DNA from: JAFGOM01 sp964605795
GTDB lineage: Archaea > Halobacteriota > Methanomicrobia > Methanomicrobiales > Methanospirillaceae
NCBI GenBank assembly: GCA_964605795.1
Contig: CAZSDZ010000010.1
Span: 1 to 64,000, forward strand
Length of the DNA stretch: 64,000 nucleotides
Reading direction: 5' to 3'
Positions 8,247-17,925 of this stretch are shown one piece after another. The translations under genes were made by a program, and so were the position numbers. Every line of letters begins with the position of its first letter. The first letter of the stretch is position 1. The notes beneath the pieces were generated by a model that made no database searches, was not told the DNA's origin, and saw only the letters and a program-made list of their open reading frames with translations.

Positions 8247-9026
8247 CTAAAACCGGTATGAGAACTGAGACGATAAAAGGTTCTCATCCATTGCGTCTGG
8301 TATTAGTTCGGGTATTGAACCGGCATAGGTTCCGTCTGGGAGGATGACCTCGGCAGTTTCCCTGATTATCGCCCGTGTGAGATGGCTGAACGGTTTGTCG
8401 AGAGTTTTTCTGAGGTCATATCCTGCCAGTTCATTGCAGGAGGGGATAAAAAGGACCCGGGTAGTTCTCTCTGATGAAAATCCGAGGATTACCGGATCGA
8501 GTTCTGCCAGGAGGTAACAGTCGGTTTGCAGAGCAATGCCAACCTCGTCATGTAATGCAAAACGTGGATGATGGTGCCCGGAGATGATAAGATGTCCGGC
8601 GAGATCGGGACAGGGACGGGTATGTCCGTGCATAAACCCGGTTCCATCAAGAATTATTCCAAAAGATGGATAGAGTTCATCTGGTTGCAGGAACTGTGCT
8701 ATTCCCGAATCATGGTTTCCAGGAGTAACACCAAGCCGGCAGTACATCCGAATCTGTTCAAACAAAACAGGGATCTCATGGTATTCCTGGCGTGAAGTGC
8801 CGGTTATCTGATGCTTGATATCACCAAGAAGGAGCACCCGATCCGGCCTGGTCTTTTTGATACCGGAAATTATCTTCTCGATCCGTTCTAAACCCCTGCT
8901 TTTTATATGGATCCCAAAAAAGGCGAGATCTGTCTCTATCCCCATGTGGATATCTGCAAAGACAAGGATACGTTCGGTATTCTGGAGTAGTATCGCTGGT
9001 CCTTCAGGCAGGAACGAGATTGTCAT
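8247..9026 (-). CDS. SbcD/Mre11-related phosphoesterase (RPA-operon type)
   Basis: Calcineurin-like metallophosphoesterase, 259 residues, of the archaeal SbcD-related group. The two-metal motifs are all present: ADIHMG (24-29), GDIKH (68-72), GNHD (103-106), HGHT (133-136) and GHHHP (150-154). Substrate is unknown; nuclease or phosphodiesterase activity on DNA is inferred from the relationship to Mre11. Its ATG overlaps the stop of the RPA-associated protein gene by ATGA. In haloarchaea a phosphoesterase of this kind is encoded with RPA and an RPA-associated protein, so a role beside single-stranded DNA binding is likely. Confidence 0.85.
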   Translation of the reverse strand: MTISFLPEGPAILLQNTERILVFADIHMGIETDLAFFGIHIKSRGLERIEKIISGIKKTRPDRVLLLGDIKHQITGTSRQEYHEIPVLFEQIRMYCRLGVTPGNHDSGIAQFLQPDELYPSFGIILDGTGFMHGHTRPCPDLAGHLIISGHHHPRFALHDEVGIALQTDCYLLAELDPVILGFSSERTTRVLFIPSCNELAGYDLRKTLDKPFSHLTRAIIRETAEVILPDGTYAGSIPELIPDAMDENLLSSQFSYRF

Positions 9027-9817
9027 AAAATCTTGACATATCCGACAGTAGGCTGGTAGATCTCATCATCAGCAATGAGTGTGCGTACTATTGCAAGTAC
9101 TGTCTCTTCCGGTATCATAACCTTCTTTCCAAGGTGTATCAGATCCGTAACTGCAATCCCCCGTGGTCCGGCATTATCGGTAATGAGCGAGAGCAGTACC
9201 TGATTGATATCTGAAGGTTTTATACCCGTGCCAACCGATTCAGATCTGGTAGCAGGGATATGGGAGAGAGCAAGCGTTATCATCGCTGTCATACGTGAGA
9301 TCTCTTCATGAGTAATCTGGTACTCTGTAGGAATCTTCTCTGTCAGATCTTCAGGAGGTGATTTTGTGTTACTCTGTTCTGATAGCAGGACGAGACGATC
9401 GAGCATGAGGTCAGCAGTCTCAAGTATCCATGAATCACGGACTGCCTTATCAATCTGCATTATTCCAGTTGCAACAAATTCAGGGGATCTTTCATCGGTC
9501 TTCTTTTTTGCAACCGGTTCTGCATAAAGAGTGATAAAGACAGGAGGATTGAGATTTGCAATCATATCATGAATCTCCTGATCTCCCGGTCGGATTGAAA
9601 TGGAAATTCCTCCGGTTGGATCAGCGACCCGTATTGCTGATATCATCTCGTTTTGTCTGATAACCTCAGTCAGAGCCCCACACCAGTACAGGTTCCCAAC
9701 AATTGCTCCCGAAGGGCTGTGATACCCTGATGATTCTGATCCGGATCGATGGAAAAAAGAGTATATCTCCTGTATTTCCTGTGCAAATACGCGTGAGTAC
9801 GCAATTATGGATGTCAT
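9023..9817 (-). CDS. RPA-associated protein (COG3390, OB-fold)
   Basis: A 264-residue protein resembling the archaeal RPA-associated family. It has an OB-fold-like region (about 35-115: GAIVGNLYWCGALTEVIRQNE, then AIRVADPTGGISISI, typical of OB-fold nucleic-acid binders) and a C-terminal segment (about 195-264) with a winged-helix look ending in YVKIL. The family is encoded with RPA in haloarchaea and works with it. Here it is translationally coupled to the phosphoesterase, but the RPA gene itself is not in the neighbourhood. Confidence 0.8.
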   Translation of the reverse strand: MTSIIAYSRVFAQEIQEIYSFFHRSGSESSGYHSPSGAIVGNLYWCGALTEVIRQNEMISAIRVADPTGGISISIRPGDQEIHDMIANLNPPVFITLYAEPVAKKKTDERSPEFVATGIMQIDKAVRDSWILETADLMLDRLVLLSEQSNTKSPPEDLTEKIPTEYQITHEEISRMTAMITLALSHIPATRSESVGTGIKPSDINQVLLSLITDNAGPRGIAVTDLIHLGKKVMIPEETVLAIVRTLIADDEIYQPTVGYVKIL

Positions 9818-10044
9818 GGGTTCTAAAAAGATACGGTTGTGGGTTTCCTCATATTCTCTCAGTTCTTAGATGATATTTCCGTTATTACTGCTTTTATCTT
9901 TTTAGCAAAAGACAGAGTGAGGTCTTAATGAAGCAAAAGATGAGGGGAAAAACATATGTTTGTTCAATTGATCTGTCTGGAACAGGAATACCGGCATAAA
10001 GACTTGGATCCATGGGTGATCCCCTTTCCGAACCCTATCGTCTC

Positions 10045-10596
10045 TCATTTTTTGTTAGCATAATACCGTGAAAGGGTTGCCTGACGTTGATGCATGTATT
10101 TGGCATCACCTTTGGTGTTATACGGGCAGGCGGCCCTCTCAGTAGTATAGAAGACAAGTTGCCCTATTGCCATACCTGCATACATCTTCACCGGTCTCTG
10201 GTTTACATTGCACATCTCAAGCGTGATGCTTCCGCAAAAACCAGCATCAATCCATCCTCCGGTCTGGTGGAGTTCGACACCGAGCCGTGCAATACTGCTT
10301 TTCCCTTCAATACTGGCAACAATATTATCGGGAAGTCCAATAACCTCAAGTGTCTCTGCAAGCACAAATTTTCCGGGTGGAAGAACAATGCTCTCTGCTT
10401 TGAGTTCCTCGGTATTGATACAGACACTCTCTTTATGGAATGGATCGATAACACCGTCACCCTCCTCGTACCAGACAAAATGGTCTCCGAGACGGATGTC
10501 CAGAGAGTTTGGCTGGATAAGGTTTGGGTCAAAGGGATCTACACTGATATATCCCCGCTCGATCCGATCATGAATCTGCCAGTCAACAAGGATCAT
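10045..10596 (-). CDS. dcd: dCTP deaminase
   Basis: Deaminates dCTP to dUTP, the first step toward dTTP. The 183-residue protein has the conserved core PNSLDIRLGDHFVWY, EGKSSIARLGVELHQTGGWID (serine, arginine and catalytic glutamate context) and the C-terminal QRQATLSRYY. Archaeal members are sometimes bifunctional with dUTPase activity; the sequence alone does not settle this. Start at 10596 is chosen because it overlaps the preceding gene's stop as ATGA and has AAGGTG upstream; an ATG three codons earlier is too close to that site. Confidence 0.92.
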   Translation of the reverse strand: MILVDWQIHDRIERGYISVDPFDPNLIQPNSLDIRLGDHFVWYEEGDGVIDPFHKESVCINTEELKAESIVLPPGKFVLAETLEVIGLPDNIVASIEGKSSIARLGVELHQTGGWIDAGFCGSITLEMCNVNQRPVKMYAGMAIGQLVFYTTERAACPYNTKGDAKYMHQRQATLSRYYANKK

Positions 10597-11351
10597 TCCA
10601 TACACCTTTCTGAATCAGTACTGATAAGCTTATCATCCCGTCTCCTGAACTGATCCAGGTCAGGATTAATGTGCCACTCACTTCTCCTTAGTAATCCGTG
10701 CAGGGTAGATGCTTCCCGAACCGTTAATTGTGATCTGCCGAGCACCCGTCGTATCAGTACCATGGTCATGAGACGTTTGTGAATCGGATGATTAATCAGG
10801 TCAAGATACTGCTCAATATGATGATACAGATGATCCATCTCCTTTCTCGCTGCAACAGGGTATTCTCCCCTGCCCATCCCTGCCAGTTCATAACAGATGA
10901 TACCAACGGCATGGGAGAGATTCAGAATCGGATATTCTGACGATGCCGGAACGGTGCAGATGAGATCGCATTGTTGGACCTCATTATTATTAAGCCCCCA
11001 GTTCTCTCTGCCAAAAAGAATAGAGATTGTTCCATCAAGATCATGGACCATCTCCCGGATCTCACGCGGGACAAAATACGGCATTCGCATGGAATGACAG
11101 ACTGATTTCGATACCTCTCCGGTTGTAGCGATGAGGATATGGCCTGTTGACACCAGTTCATCAAACGAGCAGATTGTGGCAGTAGAAAGGATATCGCCCG
11201 CATGTGATGCCCGTGCATATGCTTCATCGCCGATCGGGCAGGGATCGATTAAAACCAGGTCTTTAAACCCGAAATTTTTCATTACCCGTGCAGTAAACCC
11301 GATATTGCCCTCATAGAGGGGTTCAACAAGGACAATACGGATATCTGGCAT
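10593..11351 (-). CDS. TrmJ/LasT-like SPOUT RNA methyltransferase
   Basis: A 252-residue SPOUT-class RNA 2'-O-methyltransferase of TrmH group 1, the archaeal TrmJ type that acts on tRNA position 32. The trefoil-knot motifs are visible: VLVEPLYEGNIGFTARVMKNFG near the start (motif 1), LFGRENWGLNNNEVQQCD (motif 2) and YPILNLSHAVGIICYEL (motif 3). The C-terminal ~80 residues form the helical extension of the TrmJ group. It overlaps dcd by four bases. Exact target is inferred from family. Confidence 0.85.
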   Translation of the reverse strand: MPDIRIVLVEPLYEGNIGFTARVMKNFGFKDLVLIDPCPIGDEAYARASHAGDILSTATICSFDELVSTGHILIATTGEVSKSVCHSMRMPYFVPREIREMVHDLDGTISILFGRENWGLNNNEVQQCDLICTVPASSEYPILNLSHAVGIICYELAGMGRGEYPVAARKEMDHLYHHIEQYLDLINHPIHKRLMTMVLIRRVLGRSQLTVREASTLHGLLRRSEWHINPDLDQFRRRDDKLISTDSERCME

Positions 11352-11369
11352 GGGATCGTGAGAATATCT

Positions 11370-12056
11370 TTATTGGATAGCCCTGACCGTTGCTTTTAAG
11401 GTCTCAACACCTTTTTCATAGACTGCATTGCCGACAACAATAGTATCTGCATATCGTGACATCTCGTATGCCTTTTCAGGGGAATCAATGCCTCCGCCAT
11501 AATACAGGATACTCCTGTTGATAGACTCAGATGCCTGTTTTACAACAGTCGGATCTCCATACGTTCCACTATACTCGATGTAGATAAGAGGGAAGGAGAA
11601 GTACTGGTCTGCAACTTCGCAATATGCCATGACCTCCTTGTTTGAGAGGAAACACTGGGCTCCCGTCACCTTTGCAACTGATGAGTCGGGATTTAAGACG
11701 ATGTATGCTTCAGGGATAACCCGGTCCCAGGTAACCTTCTCCTGCATGACCCATGATTTATGTTTCCCAATGATCCATTCCAGGTTTGATGTATTGAGCA
11801 CACTTGGGATGAAGAGAAGATCGATACCCTCGGCAATCACCGCATGAGGACCGGATGGTTCAACTACCAGAGGAAGACCATAGGATGAGACCTGATCCCG
11901 TAACATCTGCATATTTTCCCTGGTGATATTGAGCGTCCCTGATAACATCAGAGCATCAGTTCCGCTCGTTGCGATCTCAGCAATGTCGGCGGCATGCAGT
12001 ACTTTATCAGGATCCAGTTTCGTAACGTGTGCCCAGTTTTTCCATTTTGTGAACAT
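11370..12056 (-). CDS. Geranylgeranylglyceryl phosphate synthase
   Basis: Makes the first ether bond of archaeal lipids by joining geranylgeranyl diphosphate to sn-glycerol-1-phosphate. The 228-residue TIM-barrel protein of the PcrB family shows the N-terminal WAHVTKLDPDK, the SGTLNITREN phosphate-binding region, YIEYSGTYGDP (family signature) and ILYYGGGIDSPEKA followed by VVGNAVYEKG (standard phosphate-binding motif). GGAGATATC precedes the ATG. Located directly downstream of topA in the long minus-strand cluster. Confidence 0.93.
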   Translation of the reverse strand: MFTKWKNWAHVTKLDPDKVLHAADIAEIATSGTDALMLSGTLNITRENMQMLRDQVSSYGLPLVVEPSGPHAVIAEGIDLLFIPSVLNTSNLEWIIGKHKSWVMQEKVTWDRVIPEAYIVLNPDSSVAKVTGAQCFLSNKEVMAYCEVADQYFSFPLIYIEYSGTYGDPTVVKQASESINRSILYYGGGIDSPEKAYEMSRYADTIVVGNAVYEKGVETLKATVRAIQ

Positions 12057-12126
12057 GATATCTCCAGGAATTGATCAGGGTTTCTCTCTTTTCTTGAGTA
12101 TTATACAACGATTCATACGCTGCAGT

Positions 12127-14922
12127 TTATAAAAACACTTTTTGCATCGCTAAAACTCGTTTTTCCGGCAATCCTAAAATCAATGCCATTTCTTTCGGGT
12201 CGGCACCCTTGATCGTCTTACCATTATAGATACCGGCACGATAGAGCCGTTGCAGGGTCGCTTCACCGATTCCGTCCCCTGCAAGGAGTTCTGCTTTTCC
12301 TTTCAAAAAGGCAGTATTGGTTACTTTTTCAGGAACAGGCTGTCCCAATGCCCTGGCGATCAGGGACAGGTGGCGGTAAACGGTCTCAATGGTGATTCCG
12401 GTCTTACTCGCAATGTAAGGCATCGGAGTATTGATAAGGCTTTCCGGAGTAATGAACCCGGCATCCTGGTATCTGGTGATACTTACCGCCGGAACTCCAT
12501 AGGATCGCATCCTCTCTTTCCCTGAGAGCAGTAACGCAGAGTTATGAACCGCAGTTGCTTCATCCTCAGTCATTCCTGCATCCCGCAGTTGCCCAACCGT
12601 TGCGTTTGCCAGATCATTTACCTCGTTAAAACCCATCGTATGTAAGGCATTCATTACGCGGGCGTGACTTCTCCCCTTTTTTGGCGGGATAAGTTTTCTG
12701 ATGAATTTCTTACAGAGCGATCGTTTCTTTAAGAGATCCATCACCGTTGCAGCCTCGTGGTTTATTTTTTCTGCAAGAATCACATCAATTCCGGTTCTGC
12801 GAGCCAGATCATCTCCTTTCATCTTCGAGAGATCGTATACCGAGAATATCCCGCTCCCGGTTATTGTGCTCCAGATCTCATCCGTCATTGAGGGCATCAT
12901 GGCATAGATCTCTCTCTGTTGAGAGAGATGATGACAGAACGGACAGCCTATCTCCCAGGGTCTGGCACCCTTGGCAACAAGATTGACATGATACAGATGG
13001 TGCTGGTCACATATGTTCTTTGTCCGTACTGCAAAACCCCACATACTGCCGGGCAGCCCGATGTTAAAGGTACAATCCGGATAGGCTGTGCAACCGATAA
13101 ACTGAGTCTGCCCTCGTATATGATGAATCCGTAAATCATTTCCACAAACAGGACAAGGACCAATCGTATACTCCTCATTTGTCTGTTCCATGATCTCTCT
13201 GCCGATCTGCTCCCCGTTTAACTCCAGAGCATCAAAGACGTGATGAAGCATTTTTTGTGAATCAGAGACGACCTCATCTTTTGTTATCTTCCGGTCACGG
13301 ATGTTACCCATCTCCTCTTCGAGAGCACGTGTCATATCCGGATTTGTAATGGCATCAGCGTGGGATTTAAGGGATTCTGATACTGCTCTACCAACAAGGG
13401 TGGGACGGAGTGGTGATCCTTCGATATATTTTCGTGAAATGAGCTTTTGTATCACCTCATGTCTGGTACTCTTCGTTCCGAGGCCTAACTCCTCCATCTG
13501 CTGGATAAGCTTACTTTGTGAATACCGGGGAGGAGGTATTGTCTCTTTCTCAGAAAGATCTATTGATATGATAGGAAGGATCTCCCCTTTGGATACCGGG
13601 GGCAGCAGGTTATCTTTTGCTTCACTGTAGGGATATACTGTTCTCCACCCCGGTTCCTGCAGGCGGCTTCCTGTTGATGTATAGGGTTCTTTCCCGGCAG
13701 CGAGTGAGATCTTTACCGTCAGCCACAATGCATCAGGGGAGAGGGTTGCAAGGAACCTTCTGACGATAAGTTCATACACCTTCCAGTTCTCTCCAAGCTG
13801 ATCCGGTGTTGCTCTCCCGGTCGGGTGGATAGGAGGGTGATCGGTTGAAGATTTCTTCCCCCTTGTCGGGCTCTCCCGCTTGTTTTTTCTGACCCACACA
13901 ATCTCCTCGTCAAAAGAACCCCCCGATATATCGGTTAAAATTGTGTTGATAGAAAGAGATGGCGGATAGATGGTATTATCAGTCCTGGGATAGGAGATAA
14001 AACCGTTCATATAGAGTTCTTCGGCGATACGCATGGCATTTGCAGCGGAAAGTCCGAATCGACCTGCTGCAACGATAAACCCGGTGGTATCAAACGGGGT
14101 TGGTGCCAGGTCACGCCTGACCCCTTCTTTTGTATCTAAAACGGTTAGAGGCTCTTTCGTTGCCTGATATGCAACCTCTGCCTCACTTTTGTCCCAGAAT
14201 TTTCCATGAACGTGTCTGGCAGAAAAGGGCGTACCATCTTTCTCTGTGGATACACTCAGTTCCCAGTATGGTTCAGGAATGAAAGCCTCGATCTCATGTT
14301 CCCGATCCACGATCATGGCAAGTGTCGGGCTCTGTACCCTGCCGACAGATAATATGTTATTTCCACCCCGTTTTGCTGCAAGACTGATAAAACGGGTAAG
14401 AGAAGCTCCCCACATGAGATCAATAACCTGTCGCGCCTCTCCTGCAGATGCAAGATCGAAATCAATCCCGGTGGTGTGAAAGAATGCATCTTCAATCTCT
14501 TTTCTGGTTATCGCCGAGAACCGTGCACGGTCAACCGGTACCGTTGCATGAGCAGACCTCACAATCTCGTATGCTTCCTTTCCGATCAGTTCTCCCTCGG
14601 TATCAAAATCAGTAGCGATAGTGACGCGGTCTGACTTTTTCGATAGTCTCCTGACAAGATTAACGATCCCCGGTTCTGTCGGCCTTTTTAAGGTTTTTGC
14701 ATCGATAAGAGACCGGGGAGGGAAGGTCTCAGAACGCCAGTTGGAATATCCGGGAACAAAATCAACCTCAACGACATGACCACGCAGACCGATAACGGTG
14801 GTATCAGAAAACTGGTAGATGGTTGTTTTTCCCTCGCGCTTCTGGGAGACTTTTCCGTTTCCCGCAAGAATCTGTGCAATTCTTGCAGCAGCGATATTCT
14901 TCTCGGCAATAATAAGATGCAT
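12127..14922 (-). CDS. topA: DNA topoisomerase I (type IA)
   Basis: Relaxes negatively supercoiled DNA by single-strand passage. The 931-residue protein has an N-terminal Toprim domain with acidic triad ATDFDTEGE (103-111), the catalytic tyrosine in FISYPRTDN (Tyr311), and the archaeal core. The C-terminal third carries a four-cysteine zinc ribbon (CPVC...CTAYPDC, about 600-630), a second cysteine/histidine cluster (CDQHH...CPFCHH) and helix-hairpin-helix-like repeats with several GI/GIGEATLQRL segments. The gene lies 6 bases after gatB, whose end supplies GAGG as ribosome binding sequence. Confidence 0.95.
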   Translation of the reverse strand: MHLIIAEKNIAAARIAQILAGNGKVSQKREGKTTIYQFSDTTVIGLRGHVVEVDFVPGYSNWRSETFPPRSLIDAKTLKRPTEPGIVNLVRRLSKKSDRVTIATDFDTEGELIGKEAYEIVRSAHATVPVDRARFSAITRKEIEDAFFHTTGIDFDLASAGEARQVIDLMWGASLTRFISLAAKRGGNNILSVGRVQSPTLAMIVDREHEIEAFIPEPYWELSVSTEKDGTPFSARHVHGKFWDKSEAEVAYQATKEPLTVLDTKEGVRRDLAPTPFDTTGFIVAAGRFGLSAANAMRIAEELYMNGFISYPRTDNTIYPPSLSINTILTDISGGSFDEEIVWVRKNKRESPTRGKKSSTDHPPIHPTGRATPDQLGENWKVYELIVRRFLATLSPDALWLTVKISLAAGKEPYTSTGSRLQEPGWRTVYPYSEAKDNLLPPVSKGEILPIISIDLSEKETIPPPRYSQSKLIQQMEELGLGTKSTRHEVIQKLISRKYIEGSPLRPTLVGRAVSESLKSHADAITNPDMTRALEEEMGNIRDRKITKDEVVSDSQKMLHHVFDALELNGEQIGREIMEQTNEEYTIGPCPVCGNDLRIHHIRGQTQFIGCTAYPDCTFNIGLPGSMWGFAVRTKNICDQHHLYHVNLVAKGARPWEIGCPFCHHLSQQREIYAMMPSMTDEIWSTITGSGIFSVYDLSKMKGDDLARRTGIDVILAEKINHEAATVMDLLKKRSLCKKFIRKLIPPKKGRSHARVMNALHTMGFNEVNDLANATVGQLRDAGMTEDEATAVHNSALLLSGKERMRSYGVPAVSITRYQDAGFITPESLINTPMPYIASKTGITIETVYRHLSLIARALGQPVPEKVTNTAFLKGKAELLAGDGIGEATLQRLYRAGIYNGKTIKGADPKEMALILGLPEKRVLAMQKVFL

Positions 14923-14928
14923 GGATGT

Positions 14929-16350
14929 TTATTCCTCTTTCTTAAGCCTGCTTACTAATAAGGTGTTTAACTGGGCAGGATCTGCACGCCCCCTGCTCTT
15001 TTTCATGACCTGTCCAACGAGATAATTCAATGCTTCTTTCTTTCCATCGTAATAATCCTTTACCGCCTGCGGATTTTCTTTAATAACATCCCCGACCATC
15101 CCTGCAATCTCGTTTCCTCCTGTTTTTGCAAGCCCCAGACGGGCAATAATTGCGGTTGGTGTCTCGATAGGTTTTTCTTCTGCTACCTGATCCAACATGG
15201 CCCGAAGGACCTCAACGCCACTTTTATCGGTAATCACCTCTTTTGCAAGATGACTGAGCAGGTCCGTGAAGTGGGATGGCGGTACCGAATCAATTGACAT
15301 ATCACGATAGTTCAGTTCCCCGAGGAGGTAATCTGCAATCCATGTTGATGCAAGTGCCGGGTTATTGCCTGCGACACTCTCAAAGAAGTCGGCTGTTTTC
15401 TTGGATCCGGTCAGGGTTTTTGCGTGTTCTGATAAACATCCGTATATGGTTTTAAATCGTTCACGCCGTGCATCCGGCAGTTCGGGTAAAATTATCGTAT
15501 CTACCCATGATTTGACCTGCAGGGGGAGCAGATCAGGTTCGGGAAAATATCGGTAATCATTCTCTTCTTCTTTCGATCGGGATGAGGTTGTAACTCCGCG
15601 ACTCTCCAGGAAATGCCTTGTTTCCCGTTCTACGGTAAGTCCCCTTCTGATAACGTTCTTCTGTCGTGTCACCTCAAAGAGCAGGGCTTTCTCAACCCCT
15701 TTGTAACTCGAGATGTTTTTTATCTCAACACGGTTACTGCCCTTTATCGAGATGTTGGCATCTACCCGGAGCGATCCCTCTGCCTCACTGTCAAATACAT
15801 TCAGGTACTCAAGGGTAGCTCTCATCTTGTTGAGAAGACGCCGTGCCTCTTTTGGTGACCTGAGATCCGGTTCGGTAACGATCTCGATAAGAGGTATTCC
15901 GGCCCGGTTGTAATCAACCAGAGTATATCTTCCCCGTTCCTGCGAACCCATATGAACTGATCTTCCCGGATCCTCTTCAAGATGAATCCGTGTTATCCTT
16001 ACCTTCTTCTCTCCGTTATCCCCGTCGATTAAGATATACCCGCTCTCTGCGAGTGGTTTATCATACTGGGTTATCTGGTATGCCTTGTCTAAGTCAGGGT
16101 AAAAGTAATTTTTCCGTGAAAACTCACATTCAAAGAGAACCTCACAATGCAGTGCCTTTGCGACCATAAGGGCATATTCAACTGCCTTTTTATTGAGCAT
16201 CGGCATGGATCCCGGCAACCCGAGGCAGACAGGGCAGGTATGTGTGTTCGGTTCATCGCTCCGAAAATCAGTATCACATCCACAGAAGAGTTTTGATGCA
16301 GTATGTAACTGGCAGTGTATCTCAAGTCCGATAATGATATCATCTGTCAT
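14929..16350 (-). CDS. gatB: Asp/Glu-tRNA amidotransferase subunit B
   Basis: tRNA-binding and phosphorylating subunit of GatCAB, which turns Asp-tRNA(Asn) (and in other organisms Glu-tRNA(Gln)) into the amide form. The 473-residue protein starts IIIGLEIHCQL and has the zinc cysteines CGCD and CPVCLGLPGSMP, the cradle-domain kinase-like region with YPDLDKAYQITQYDKPLA, and a C-terminal helical/YqeY domain ending NTLLVSRLKKEE. Overlaps gatA by 11 bases. Since archaea use GatDE for Gln-tRNA, this enzyme most likely supplies Asn-tRNA(Asn). Confidence 0.96.
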   Translation of the reverse strand: MTDDIIIGLEIHCQLHTASKLFCGCDTDFRSDEPNTHTCPVCLGLPGSMPMLNKKAVEYALMVAKALHCEVLFECEFSRKNYFYPDLDKAYQITQYDKPLAESGYILIDGDNGEKKVRITRIHLEEDPGRSVHMGSQERGRYTLVDYNRAGIPLIEIVTEPDLRSPKEARRLLNKMRATLEYLNVFDSEAEGSLRVDANISIKGSNRVEIKNISSYKGVEKALLFEVTRQKNVIRRGLTVERETRHFLESRGVTTSSRSKEEENDYRYFPEPDLLPLQVKSWVDTIILPELPDARRERFKTIYGCLSEHAKTLTGSKKTADFFESVAGNNPALASTWIADYLLGELNYRDMSIDSVPPSHFTDLLSHLAKEVITDKSGVEVLRAMLDQVAEEKPIETPTAIIARLGLAKTGGNEIAGMVGDVIKENPQAVKDYYDGKKEALNYLVGQVMKKSRGRADPAQLNTLLVSRLKKEE

Positions 16351-17650
16351 GTTTCACCTCCTGCTCAAAGGCATATGCAGCATCAATAATACTCTCCTCT
16401 TGAAAGGGTCTTCCCATGATCTGTAGGCCGATCGGCATCTTTTCGACTGTTCCACAGGGAATGGATATTGCAGGAACTCCTGCGAGGTTTGCAGGAACCG
16501 TGAGGATATCTGCAAGGAACATCTGGAGTGGGTCTTTTGTCTTTTCTCCCAACCGGTATGCAATGGTTGGCATCGTCGGACCAACGATAATGTCTACCTG
16601 GGAGAGAATCCTCGTAAAATCTTCCCGTACCATCCTTCGTGCAGCCTGTGCCTTCTGGTAATATCTGCCATAGTAGCCTTCTGAGAGTGCAAACGTTCCG
16701 AGCATTATCCGGCGTCTGACCTCTTTTCCGAAATATTCGTGCCGATAATCAGAGAACGCATCGTGCCAGCGTTTTTTCATGTTAACGGCCGGACCATAGC
16801 GTATTCCGTCGAACCTTGCAAGGTTTGAGCTTGCTTCGCTTGTGCAGATAACATAGTACGCTGCGAGGGAGTACTGCATTGAGGGCATCCGGCAGGGGAT
16901 GAGTTCTGCTCCCATGGATGAACAGATATCAAGTGCACCGGTAATGGTTTCCCTGACTGCCGGATCAACCCCCTCTCCAAAATACTCATCAGGAATACCA
17001 ATTTTCAGACCATCCATAACGCCAGAATCAGGTTCATGGGTGTAGGGCCGGTCTGCGGATGTTGCATCGCGGGGATCGTGCCCGGCAATAACAGAAAAGA
17101 TCCGGGAAACACCGGTAACATCCCTGGCCATCGGTCCTATTTGTTCGAGAGAGTTGGCATATGCAATCAGACCAAACCGGGACACCCGTCCGTAACTTGG
17201 CTTTAATCCAACGATACCGCAAAAAGATGCAGGACAGCGGATGGAACCCCCGGTATCTGACCCAAGAGCATACGGAACCATTCCGGCTGCCACGGCAGCT
17301 GCTGATCCTCCGGAGGATCCCCCGGGAACCCGACTGCTATCATGCGGGTTTGTGGTGGGTCCGAATGCACTTGATTCTGTTGTTGTACCCATCCCGAACT
17401 CGTCCATGTTTGTCTTTCCCACGATTGCAGCACCTGCACGTCTGAGGAGGGTTATTACATGGGCATCGTAGGGAGGAATATATCCCCGCAATATCGCAGA
17501 ACCACAGGTCGTCTCGATGCCTGAGGTAGATATATTGTCTTTTATTGCTACCGGTACCCCTGATAATGGACCCTCTGAATATTCTGCATCCCGAACCGTT
17601 GTGATAAAGGCATTATGGGGATCCAGAGGATGGAATGTCATGCTTCCCAT
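16340..17650 (-). CDS. gatA: Asp/Glu-tRNA amidotransferase subunit A
   Basis: Glutaminase subunit of GatCAB that releases ammonia for tRNA amidation. The 436-residue protein has the amidase-signature triad: lysine in VPVAIKDN (about 37), the glycine/serine loop PGGSSGGSAAAVAAG, and nucleophile-region GSDTGGSIRCPAS. The ATG at 17650 overlaps the gatC stop (TGATG), with GGTGATG upstream; a GTG one codon earlier is an alternative. C-terminus MGRPFQEESIIDAAYAFEQ is typical. Confidence 0.95.
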   Translation of the reverse strand: MGSMTFHPLDPHNAFITTVRDAEYSEGPLSGVPVAIKDNISTSGIETTCGSAILRGYIPPYDAHVITLLRRAGAAIVGKTNMDEFGMGTTTESSAFGPTTNPHDSSRVPGGSSGGSAAAVAAGMVPYALGSDTGGSIRCPASFCGIVGLKPSYGRVSRFGLIAYANSLEQIGPMARDVTGVSRIFSVIAGHDPRDATSADRPYTHEPDSGVMDGLKIGIPDEYFGEGVDPAVRETITGALDICSSMGAELIPCRMPSMQYSLAAYYVICTSEASSNLARFDGIRYGPAVNMKKRWHDAFSDYRHEYFGKEVRRRIMLGTFALSEGYYGRYYQKAQAARRMVREDFTRILSQVDIIVGPTMPTIAYRLGEKTKDPLQMFLADILTVPANLAGVPAISIPCGTVEKMPIGLQIMGRPFQEESIIDAAYAFEQEVKHDR

Positions 17651-17919
17651 CACATCACCCGGGGGGCCTTTATGTATCCCTCTTCTGTCTCCCCTGCATT
17701 GCGGAGGGCATCTTCCGAAGGAAGTGACGGGGTAATCCTATCTTCTCGAAGAATGGTGTGGAGATCCCCGGCATGGGTTCGTTCTTCTGGTAATTCCTCG
17801 AGAACAGCAAAGTAGTCAAGAATCCGGGTAAACTGATCTGAGAATTCCTTGAGCTCTGACTCATCAATTCCGACGTCAGCCAGCTTTCCGACATGCATGA
17901 CGTCTTTTTCGGTAACCAT
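17650..17919 (-). CDS. gatC: Asp/Glu-tRNA amidotransferase subunit C
   Basis: Small subunit that wraps around and stabilises the GatA-GatB interface. The 89-residue protein has the usual pattern: N-terminal helix DVMHVGKLADVGIDESEL, a second helix FSDQFTRILDYFAVLEEL, then an extended part with LREDRITPSLPSEDALRNA. Lies six bases after the asparagine-synthetase-like gene and overlaps gatA, so all are probably one transcript. Confidence 0.93.
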   Translation of the reverse strand: MVTEKDVMHVGKLADVGIDESELKEFSDQFTRILDYFAVLEELPEERTHAGDLHTILREDRITPSLPSEDALRNAGETEEGYIKAPRVM

Positions 17920-17925
17920 TGGTGT

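Noticed and set aside
9956..10063. 35-codon frame with GAGGGG upstream between the RPA-associated gene and dcd
   Set aside because: Short, low-complexity, and converges into the dcd 3' end; ribosome-site match alone is not enough.
13719..13913. Minus-strand frames inside topA and plus-strand frames inside gatA and gatB
   Set aside because: Shadows in other frames of well-supported genes.
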